This document shows positions 14,577-20,716 of a stretch of 20,716 nt of DNA, in pieces. Position numbers and translations under genes: made by a program. Location: assembly GCF_051961875.1 (NCBI RefSeq), contig NZ_JBQCCV010000187.1, positions 1-20,716 on the forward strand, read 5' to 3'. Position 1 is the first letter of the stretch; each line of letters opens with the position of its first letter. The notes below the pieces were generated by a model. That model had not been told where the DNA came from and did not search any database. It saw only the letters and a program-made list of their open reading frames with translations. This DNA is from Intrasporangium_A sp051961875. GTDB taxonomy: Bacteria; Actinomycetota; Actinomycetes; Actinomycetales; Dermatophilaceae.

Positions 14577-15779
14577 TCAACGGCCCTGACCACGGCCCCT
14601 TGGGTGGGGATACCGGAAGGTCAGCCGAGGCGTCGATGGGGGATCGGCCACCCTGAGCCCCGCAGATCCGTGCTGCACGGCCTCGGCCGCCGTCTTGGCA
14701 TCGACCCCGGCAAAGACCATCGCATCACTGGCGACGGCCTTCACCGCGTACCAGCCGGCCCGGCCCGCGTCCGTCGAGTCGCCGTGAGCCTGCTCGCCTC
14801 GGTCGACCCGCTGCGCCACGACAAGGGCATGGTCGGCCGCATCCTGACGGGTGTCCCGGTCGCCCGGGGCCCGCGCCAAGCCCTGCAGGACCTCGGCGAG
14901 CTCCGCCACGCTCGCCGCGAGCGCCCGACGCTCGACCGGTGTGCAGCCGGTGACGGCCCGGGCCAGCAGGAGGCAGCTGCCCCCGAGAAGGTCGAGATGC
15001 CCGGCGTTCTCGACCTCGCGCACGATCGGGCCGGTACGGCCCCACCAGCGCGGCGAGCGGTGAGCGGCATACCGGCTGTGCTCTCGCGTCCTGCTGAGCT
15101 CGGTCAACCGGTCCCGCACACTCCGCAACTGGTCGAGGGCCCGCTCGGCGGGCTCGTCGTCGCCGGTCTCGGCGGCGCGGGCAATCAACTCGAACGACGC
15201 GGCGAGGTCGGCCAGGACCGCGGCCTCCGAGCGACGGAGCAGGCCGACCGGCTCGACCGGGAACAGCAGCTGGCTGATCACGAGGGCGACCCCAGCACCG
15301 ATCAGTGCGTCGATGAGCCGCCCCGGACCGGTCTGGCTGTTCGCCGTCGTCACGACGAGGATCGCGCTGGCTGCTGCCTGTCCCATGATGATCCGTTTGC
15401 CGCCCAGGGCCAGGGCGAGGAGCATCGCCACGAAGGTCGCCAACGCCAACGCGACGTAGCCGGTGCCCAGGACGAGCGTGGCCCCGCCGCCCACGAGGAT
15501 GCCGACGACGACGCCCCACAGGAGAAGCACGGCGTTGGTGCCGCGCTCTCCCCGTGAGGCGTTGAGCGCCACCACGGCGGCGATGGGCGCGAAGAAGGGC
15601 TCGTGGTGGTTGACGAGGTGTCGGGCGATGATCCAGGACACGGTTGCCGCGGCGGTGCCCTGGAGGATCGGCCAGGCACCGGCCTGGACTCGTCCCCACG
15701 CCCCTGAGGCAAGCCGGGGGAGGCTGGCCCACCACCGAGCGATGACGGGCCTCCAGCTACCGAAGTCGAGGTGACGCAC
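14577..15779 (-). CDS. FUSC family (aromatic acid exporter-like) membrane protein
   Basis: This 400-residue integral membrane protein has about six hydrophobic segments in the first ~175 residues, including ILQGTAAATVSWIIA, PFFAPIAAVVAL, NAVLLLWGVVVGILVGGGA and LIGAGVALVISQLLFPVEP. A long soluble C-terminal helical domain follows. HHEPFFAPIAAVVALNASRG (about 58-77) is typical of FUSC/ArAE proteins, which are linked to efflux of fusaric or other aromatic acids. The open frame extends upstream to 16466 but there overlaps the MFS gene in another frame, so I place the start at GTG 15779; a TTG at 15798, overlapping the upstream stop, is an alternative. The gap to the MFS gene is 14 bases, suggesting co-transcription. 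The substrate is unknown. Confidence 0.83.
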   Translation of the reverse strand: MRHLDFGSWRPVIARWWASLPRLASGAWGRVQAGAWPILQGTAAATVSWIIARHLVNHHEPFFAPIAAVVALNASRGERGTNAVLLLWGVVVGILVGGGATLVLGTGYVALALATFVAMLLALALGGKRIIMGQAAASAILVVTTANSQTGPGRLIDALIGAGVALVISQLLFPVEPVGLLRRSEAAVLADLAASFELIARAAETGDDEPAERALDQLRSVRDRLTELSRTREHSRYAAHRSPRWWGRTGPIVREVENAGHLDLLGGSCLLLARAVTGCTPVERRALAASVAELAEVLQGLARAPGDRDTRQDAADHALVVAQRVDRGEQAHGDSTDAGRAGWYAVKAVASDAMVFAGVDAKTAAEAVQHGSAGLRVADPPSTPRLTFRYPHPRGRGQGR

Positions 15780-15793
15780 TGGCCCGGGTGCTC

Positions 15794-17239
15794 TCAAACG
15801 GAGCGCGCTTGATCCGCCTCGGCCGGACGACCGAAGCGACTCTGCAGGTCGGCGTCGATCGCCGGGAACTCGCGGTCCTTCGTCTCCGGGACGTAGCGGC
15901 CGATGAACCAGAGGGCGAAGGCGCAGATGGCGGCGAAGACCCAGAACGTCTGGCCCAGCCCGATGGCGTTCACGACGGTCAGGAAGACCAGGCTCACGAC
16001 GAAGTTCGACGTCCAGTTGACGGCAGTGGCGGCGCTCGACCCGGTGGCGCGTGCGTAGGGCGGGAAGATCTCGCCGATCAGCACCCAGAACAGCGGGCCC
16101 ATGCCGACCGCAAAGCTGGCGATGTAGAGCACCATGACGACCAGCGACAGTTCGGAGCTCCAACCGGCCACGAAGGAGAGCCCGAGGACCCCGAGGGTGA
16201 CGAGCATGGCGGCCATCGAGAAGAGCAGCAGCCGACGGCGCGCAACCCTGCCGACGACCCAGAGCGCCACGATGGTCATGACGAGGTTGATGATGCCGAT
16301 GGCCACCGAGTAGAAGATCGAGTTGGACGCCGTCAGCCCGGTCTTCTCCATGATGGTCGGTGCGTAGTAGATGATCGTGTTGATCCCGCCGAACTGCTGG
16401 ACCGCCGCCAACGTGATGCCCACCAGCAGAGCTGGCCGCACCGCGGCCGAGAACAAGCCGCGCCACCCGACCTGCTGGTCCTCGGCGGCGTTCCTGGCCC
16501 GCTCCTGCTCACGCTGGTGCTCGCGCTCCTGGACCAGGCGAGCCCCGACGTGATCGCCGACGACCCCGGCGTAGACGCGACGGGCCTGCTCCATCTGACC
16601 TCTTGCCAGCAGCCACCCGGGCGACTCCGGAAGCAGCAGGAGGGCGCCGACGATGATGACGAGGGCCGGTACCGTGCCGACCGCGAACATCCCGCGCCAG
16701 TTCTCGCTGCCGGAGAATGCGACGTTGATCAGGTAGGCGACCATGATGCCGATCGTGATCATCAACTGATTGAGGGTCAGGACGCGGCCACGTAGCTGCG
16801 CCGGCGCGATCTCCCCGAGATAGGTCGGCACGGTGGCCGACGCGGCCCCCACGGCCAGGCCCAGCACCACGCGCGCCACGAGCAGCATCGGGTATCCCGT
16901 CGCGAAGACGGCAAGGGCCGTCCCGACGAGGAACACGAGACCCTCGAGCGCGAAGGTCTTCCGTCGGCCGATCGGGTCAGCGATGCGTCCGGAGCCGAGC
17001 GCGCCCGCCATCGCGCCGAGCAGGAGCACGCTGACAACGGTGCCCTGCTCGAAGGAGTTGAGGTGGAAGTCCGTCTTGATGAACAGCAACGCCCCGGAGA
17101 TCACGCCGGTGTCGAAGCCGAACAGGAAGCCCCCTGTTGCGATGACGAAGGCCCATGCCCAGATCGTGCGGCGGCCCTTCGTCGGGATCTGAACCTGGTT
17201 GGCCGCGCTGGCAGACCCTGCAGTCGACGCCTCGGACAT
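15794..17239 (-). CDS. Sugar porter family MFS transporter
   Basis: This 481-residue, twelve-helix major facilitator is of the sugar porter group (proton:sugar symporters for hexoses, pentoses or inositol). Motifs are GGFLFGFDTGVISGAL (about 36-51), GRIADPIGRRK (84-94), PESPGWL (204-210, Gly for the usual Arg), QQFGGINTIIYYAPTI (281-296) and PETKDRE (451-457). The second-half DRxGRR motif is altered to VVGRVARRR (328-336), with no acidic residue. The central loop has a charged run (QEREHQREQERARN, 237-250). The start is ATG 17239 with AAGGG 6 bases upstream. It leads the operon with the FUSC gene and is divergent from the Ig-like protein gene. The substrate is not assignable from sequence. 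Confidence 0.93.
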   Translation of the reverse strand: MSEASTAGSASAANQVQIPTKGRRTIWAWAFVIATGGFLFGFDTGVISGALLFIKTDFHLNSFEQGTVVSVLLLGAMAGALGSGRIADPIGRRKTFALEGLVFLVGTALAVFATGYPMLLVARVVLGLAVGAASATVPTYLGEIAPAQLRGRVLTLNQLMITIGIMVAYLINVAFSGSENWRGMFAVGTVPALVIIVGALLLLPESPGWLLARGQMEQARRVYAGVVGDHVGARLVQEREHQREQERARNAAEDQQVGWRGLFSAAVRPALLVGITLAAVQQFGGINTIIYYAPTIMEKTGLTASNSIFYSVAIGIINLVMTIVALWVVGRVARRRLLLFSMAAMLVTLGVLGLSFVAGWSSELSLVVMVLYIASFAVGMGPLFWVLIGEIFPPYARATGSSAATAVNWTSNFVVSLVFLTVVNAIGLGQTFWVFAAICAFALWFIGRYVPETKDREFPAIDADLQSRFGRPAEADQARSV

Positions 17240-17615
17240 CCTTGGCCCTTACCCTCCCTCGGCCATGACAGTCGGGGTTCGTCGCGCCGGTGTACGGGCG
17301 CCGGCTCTGACTTGCTTCACGCGCCCGGTATGCCGCTGAGCTTGCCCCCAGCCTGCCAGCCCCCCAGCCCCCCCAGCGGACTCCCGCTCGTGTCCGCCTC
17401 CCTCGGGGCACTCGGCCGCACAAGCCCCCGCGTCGGCTTTACCCAGATGCGTCGCCTTGAGCCAGCGCACCTGCGTCAAGACGACGCATCTGCGGCCAAC
17501 GGAGGCGAAACGCGGGCGAGATGCGTGAATTGGCCCCGCTCGGGCGCTTCCGCCGCATAGCATCGTCCCGCCACGGGGGACCCCGGTGGCGTCCTTCGCC
17601 GAACCAGGACTGCCC
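17240..17615. other. 376-base divergent intergenic region
   Basis: This region separates the minus-strand MFS start from the plus-strand Ig-like protein start. It holds a solo TATGCCGCTGAGC motif (17330-17342), a C-rich low-complexity stretch (about 17343-17400) and the strong inverted repeat at 17445-17491. A further half-copy, AGATGCGTG, lies near 17520. I see no convincing small gene or promoter hexamers. The long minus-strand open frames here are shadows of the Ig-like gene. Confidence 0.6.
17445..17491. promoter_or_regulatory. 16-bp near-perfect inverted repeat upstream of the Ig-like protein gene
   Basis: AGATGCGTCGCCTTGA (17445-17460) and the reverse complement of 17476-17491 match at 15 of 16 positions, with a 15-base loop. 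It lies 125 bases before the ATG at 17616 and about 205 bases upstream of the MFS start. It could be an operator for either divergent gene or a strong hairpin in the leader. No T-run follows, which argues against a simple terminator. Confidence 0.5.
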
Positions 17616-19724
17616 ATGCGCCCTCTCGCCCGCGCCGCTGCCGTGGTGGCTGCCACGGCCACAACCGCCGCTTCCCTCGCCGCCGCGCCGATCGCCGCCG
17701 CAGAGGACACGCCCGCCAGCCTGACTGCACAGATCACCTCCCCCACGACTGGCAGAACCGTCTCCGGGCAGCAGCCGTTCACGGTGCACGTCACCGCCAA
17801 GGAGGGCGTGACACCCCACGCCGTGACCGTCACCATCCTGCCGCCCACCGAGGCAGCGCGGCCCCGGAGCGGGACCAGCCCGGTCCCCGACAACTGCGCA
17901 CCGGAGTGTGACGTCACGGTCATCGTCGACACGGTCTCCTGGATCGACCCCGGCCCCGCGATGGACGCGCAGGACACCAGCCTGCCCGACAGGCGGGGCG
18001 TGTTCGTCGAAGCGGTCGTGACCGGGACGACCCCCTCGGGCGCGACCATGACCGCGACGGGCACCGAGACGATGACGGTCAACAACACGCGTCCGACCAT
18101 GTGGCCGCAGGGCTCCATGGTGGTGGTCGGTCCGGACCCGATCGCGATCCAGATCAGCGTCACCCCGTACGGCGACACGACCATCGACCGGCTCGAGGCC
18201 ACCCTGCTCGGACCGGCGGGCGTGCTCCGGCGCGGCACCTTCCCGGGGGCCCCGCTGGACATCAACCACCACTACTCCCTCATCACCGGGAGCCTCTCGA
18301 CGGCCGGGCTCGCCAGCGGCAACTACACGCTCCGGCTCGTCGCGTTCGACACCGCTGACCGGCCGTCCAACATGGGCCTCTACGGGGTCACGTACTACAC
18401 GGGCCCGAAGGCGACCGTGAACCGGCTCATCCCCCAGACGCCCACCGAGGCCAACTGGGGGACGGGCGCGCTCGCGGAGGTCACCCTGTCCGTCGGACCG
18501 GACTGGTCACCGTTCGCCCCGAAGCAGGTCGACGTCTACCTCGACGGGAACACCGTGCCGGCGGGCCCCCTCAAGAGCTTCCCACGCGGCACGTACTGCA
18601 GCGTCACTCCTGCCGGGACCGAAGCGTGCCCGTCCACGATCACCGTGAAGGTCCCCCTCACAACACCAACCGTGAGTAGCGGGTTCAGCGACTACAGCAC
18701 CCCGATCAGCGCCGGCGCGCACACGGTCAAGGCCGTCTACACGGAGCGGACCAGCTGGTACGGCGAGTCGACCGCCACCGGGACCACGACGACCCAGGTG
18801 ACGGCTCCCGGGGTGGCCGCGGCGACCACCGTCAAGGGACCCGTCGTGCAGAACGCGTCCGGCACGCTCGCGTTCACCCTGACCAGCCGGGCGGGCACCA
18901 ACATGCCTGCGACGCAGATCCGCTCCTGGAAGGCCACGCCCTTCGGCTGGGCGCCCCTCGCGTCGGGGACGTGCACCGGCACCTCCTGCCTAACCGTTAC
19001 CGGCAGCGTCCCGCTGAAGGCGCTGGGAGGCGGGTACCCCGGCCTCGCCACGGAGTTCCACGACGTGCCCGTCACCCTCACGTACACAGACAGCGCTGGC
19101 GTCACGCGCACCACGACGGTCAAGGTCGGTGTCGATCCGGCCGTGCGGACGAACGTCGGCGTGACCGCGAGCGGCACCGCGGGCGCGACGGCATACGTGA
19201 CCATCGGGGTGCAGCAGGTGAACAACGTGATGCTTCCGGGTGTCCCGGTCACCCTGCAGGCGCGGACCGCAGGGTCCTCGACGTGGCGGACCGTCGCCAC
19301 CGTGAAGACCGGATCCACCGGCGGCGTCCGAGTCCCGGTCACGCTGAAGGAGAACACGTACTGGCGTTCCGTGGTCCCGGCCCGGGTCGGCTGGAACGGC
19401 GCCGCGACGTCCGCACAGGTGTACACGAAGGTCGCCGCGAAGGTCACCGCATCCGTGCTGCCCACCACCGGCGTCCGGGGCCGCTACTACCCGGTCAAGG
19501 CCACTCTCTCCCCGGCCAGCACTGGCCGTCGCGTGTCCGTCCAGGTCCGTGCCTATGGAACCTCGACGTGGCGAACAGTCCTGCGCCCCGCCACCAACAA
19601 GTACGGCCAGATCGCCTCCAACGTGCGCTTTGGTCGAGGCACCTGGCAGGTCCGGGTCGTGGCCGACGCGACGACCACCAGCGCATCCGGTACCTCTCGC
19701 ACCCTCACTATCAAGGTCCGATGA
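17616..19724 (+). CDS. Secreted multi-domain Ig-like/beta-sandwich repeat protein
   Basis: This 702-residue protein is predicted to be exported. Residues 1-29 form a signal peptide (MRPLARAAAVVAATATT, cleavage near IAAA-EDT). The rest is rich in Thr, Val, Gly and alternating beta-type sequence. The C-terminal part contains two related units with the phrases GSSTWRTV (about 553-560) and GTSTWRTV (648-655), each within a V-x-V-x-L/V-x-AR strand pattern, like Ig-like repeats of actinobacterial surface proteins. Six cysteines occur as close pairs (94/98, 328/338, 453/458), probably disulfides. No catalytic motif, LPXTG anchor or C-terminal helix is seen, so it is probably released or loosely wall-bound. 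The start is ATG 17616 with AGGA 8 bases upstream; GTG 17586 would add ten residues before the signal peptide. Function unknown. Confidence 0.8.
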   Translation: MRPLARAAAVVAATATTAASLAAAPIAAAEDTPASLTAQITSPTTGRTVSGQQPFTVHVTAKEGVTPHAVTVTILPPTEAARPRSGTSPVPDNCAPECDVTVIVDTVSWIDPGPAMDAQDTSLPDRRGVFVEAVVTGTTPSGATMTATGTETMTVNNTRPTMWPQGSMVVVGPDPIAIQISVTPYGDTTIDRLEATLLGPAGVLRRGTFPGAPLDINHHYSLITGSLSTAGLASGNYTLRLVAFDTADRPSNMGLYGVTYYTGPKATVNRLIPQTPTEANWGTGALAEVTLSVGPDWSPFAPKQVDVYLDGNTVPAGPLKSFPRGTYCSVTPAGTEACPSTITVKVPLTTPTVSSGFSDYSTPISAGAHTVKAVYTERTSWYGESTATGTTTTQVTAPGVAAATTVKGPVVQNASGTLAFTLTSRAGTNMPATQIRSWKATPFGWAPLASGTCTGTSCLTVTGSVPLKALGGGYPGLATEFHDVPVTLTYTDSAGVTRTTTVKVGVDPAVRTNVGVTASGTAGATAYVTIGVQQVNNVMLPGVPVTLQARTAGSSTWRTVATVKTGSTGGVRVPVTLKENTYWRSVVPARVGWNGAATSAQVYTKVAAKVTASVLPTTGVRGRYYPVKATLSPASTGRRVSVQVRAYGTSTWRTVLRPATNKYGQIASNVRFGRGTWQVRVVADATTTSASGTSRTLTIKVR

Positions 19725-19785
19725 CGTCGGCGCGGCCAAGGGGGGTGAAACCCGGCATTTCGGCACAAGAGTGGTGATCCCTGCC

Positions 19786-19791
19786 TACCCT
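19786..19791 (+). promoter_or_regulatory. Candidate -10 for a leaderless LuxR-type gene
   Basis: TACCCT (TANNNT) ends 6 bases before the GTG at 19798, so the expected transcription start coincides with the start codon. It lies in the 73-base gap after the Ig-like gene. No clear -35 is seen. Confidence 0.35.
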
Positions 19792-19797
19792 GAGGCG

Positions 19798-20574
19798 GTG
19801 GACCAGCACAGCCGGTGGATGGCCGTCGCCGCGGACATCCTCAACGCGCCGACGCCCGGGCTCGCCCACGGTCTCTTCGTCGACGAGCTCATGCGCCAGA
19901 CCCGGGCCGATGTCGTGACGCGCATCCGGCTCACGCCCCTGGACCCCGAGGCCATCGGGATCCAGGTCGAGGCGCGGCAGGCAGTCCCCCCGCGCGAGCA
20001 CTGGCCCGTCGCCGCCCAGGCGCGGGCGCATCCGCTCAGCCGGTACTACGAGACGACGACGGACCGTTCCCCGGTGCGGCTCACGGACCTGATGGCGGCC
20101 GGCTGGGGGCTGGCTCCGGCCGAGCACGACGCGATGACCGCGCTCGGCATCACCGTGCACCAGATGACGCTGCCGTGCGGCCGGCAGGACGGTGGCTTCG
20201 ACGGCTGGGTCGTGCTCAACGAGGACGGTTTCAGCGACGCCGACCTCGCGGACCTCTCCGGGCTCCAGGCGCTGCTCGTCGGGCTGGACCGCCACGTCTC
20301 GATGTTCGCCGCGCTCGCCGACAGGGACGACCTCGCCCTGCGCGATGCCCCGCGGTTGACTCCACGGGAGCGGGTCGTGCTCGACCTGCTGGCGGCGGGG
20401 TCGACAGCCGAGGGCATTGCGGCCCGACTGGCCATCTCCCCGCGCACCGTGCACAAGCACCAGGAGAACCTCTACCGCAAGCTCGGCGCCCGCGACCGGC
20501 TCTCAGCGGTGCTCTCGGCCCAGCAGCTCGGTCTGGTGCCGATCCCCGGCGGCACCGCGAGGACCCAGCCCTAG
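19798..20574 (+). CDS. LuxR-type helix-turn-helix transcriptional regulator
   Basis: This is a 258-residue cytoplasmic regulator. The C-terminal DNA-binding domain (about 187-246) is a classic LuxR/GerE fold: LTPRERVVLDLLAAG, then ISPRTVHKHQENLYRKLGARDRLSAV. The N-terminal ~180 residues do not show a REC or obvious autoinducer-binding domain to me; a GAF-like fold is possible but unproven. The open frame extends upstream into the Ig-like gene, so the true start is later. I favour GTG 19798, placed 6 bases after a TACCCT -10 element; GTG 19771 and ATG 19819 are alternatives. It follows the Ig-like secreted protein gene by 73 bases in the same direction and could regulate it or the neighbouring efflux genes; nothing in the sequence proves a target. 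Confidence 0.85.
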   Translation: MDQHSRWMAVAADILNAPTPGLAHGLFVDELMRQTRADVVTRIRLTPLDPEAIGIQVEARQAVPPREHWPVAAQARAHPLSRYYETTTDRSPVRLTDLMAAGWGLAPAEHDAMTALGITVHQMTLPCGRQDGGFDGWVVLNEDGFSDADLADLSGLQALLVGLDRHVSMFAALADRDDLALRDAPRLTPRERVVLDLLAAGSTAEGIAARLAISPRTVHKHQENLYRKLGARDRLSAVLSAQQLGLVPIPGGTARTQP

Positions 20575-20600
20575 CGCGCGGGTTCCGATGCAGCGTAAGG

Positions 20601-20620
20601 CCGCTCAGCGTCATACGGCC
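20601..20620 (-). repeat. Reverse copy of the GTATGACGCTGAG motif
   Basis: The minus strand reads GGCCGTATGACGCTGAGCGG, closely matching the tail of repeat copy D at 9148-9164. It sits 27 bases after the LuxR-type stop. GGCC ends can pair to give a short stem. Confidence 0.45.
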
Positions 20621-20640
20621 GAAATGGGCTGTGGGGGCGC

Positions 20641-20716
20641 GGGCCCCCCCCCCGCCCCCCCCCCCCCAACCCCCGCCCCCCCCCCCCCGGGCGCTTGCCA
20701 TAACATGGGGTTGGTT
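20641..20716. other. Poly-C low-complexity tail, probable sequencing or assembly artefact
   Basis: Bases 20644-20689 are almost entirely C in runs of 5 to 14, interrupted by single G or AA, then a short sequence with unlike composition (CTTGCCATAACATGGGGTTGGTT). This is unlike anything else in the window and resembles low-quality read ends at a contig boundary. I assign no biology to it. Confidence 0.75.

Noticed and set aside
15780..16466. N-terminal extension of the FUSC gene
   Set aside because: It runs antiparallel-free but out of frame through the MFS gene on the same strand and has low-complexity His/Arg/Gly composition.
17249..18272. Two long minus-strand open frames
   Set aside because: They are shadows of the Ig-like protein gene, which has a signal peptide and ribosome site.
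1..20716. tRNA, rRNA, riboswitch or insertion sequence
   Set aside because: I found no cloverleaf with a CCA-like end, no rRNA motifs and no transposase; the three-hairpin repeats superficially resemble a cloverleaf but lack an enclosing acceptor stem and a T-loop sequence.

Overview
The window is high-GC DNA with strong third-position G/C bias, frequent GTG starts, ATGA stop/start overlaps and candidate leaderless genes. This fits an actinobacterium; the recurrent intergenic TATGCCGCT-type motif makes me think of Intrasporangiaceae-like genomes, but that is a guess. I see no rRNA, tRNA, CRISPR array, transposase or integrase. The last ~75 bases are poly-C runs that look like a low-quality contig end.

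Left part (1-6926): a nucleobase catabolism locus. On the minus strand are a 3'-truncated NCS2 permease with uracil-type signatures and a PucR-type regulator. Divergent from the regulator is a tight three-gene operon encoding DUF2877 (AllH-like), FdrA (AllF-like) and DUF1116 (AllG-like) proteins. In E. coli these three families form the oxamate carbamoyltransferase of allantoin degradation. The likely logic is that the permease imports a nucleobase, PucR senses a catabolite, and AllHFG transfers a carbamoyl group to phosphate. No carbamate kinase is visible in the window.

Middle part (6927-14408): a secreted Asp-box (sialidase-like beta-propeller) protein, then an AbiEi-like winged-helix protein fused to a DUF559/Vsr-like nuclease-fold domain, then two overlapping ABC exporter half-transporter genes. 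The two ABC subunits are reciprocally degenerate. The first has lost Walker A, Q-loop, Walker B Asp and H-loop but keeps LSGGQ. The second keeps all of those but has lost LSGGQ. Together they should form a heterodimer with one working ATP site and one dead site.

Right part (14577-20574): a minus-strand pair (sugar-porter MFS, then FUSC-family membrane protein), then divergently a large secreted Ig-like repeat protein and a LuxR-type regulator with a probable leaderless GTG start.

The intergenic regions between about 1190 and 10413 carry five copies of a ~60-70 bp element predicted to fold as three consecutive hairpins, with changes on both arms that preserve pairing. Other non-coding structure includes a 16-bp perfect inverted repeat after the allG-like gene, a 28-bp tandem repeat before the ABC genes, and a 15/16-matching inverted repeat upstream of the Ig-like protein gene.
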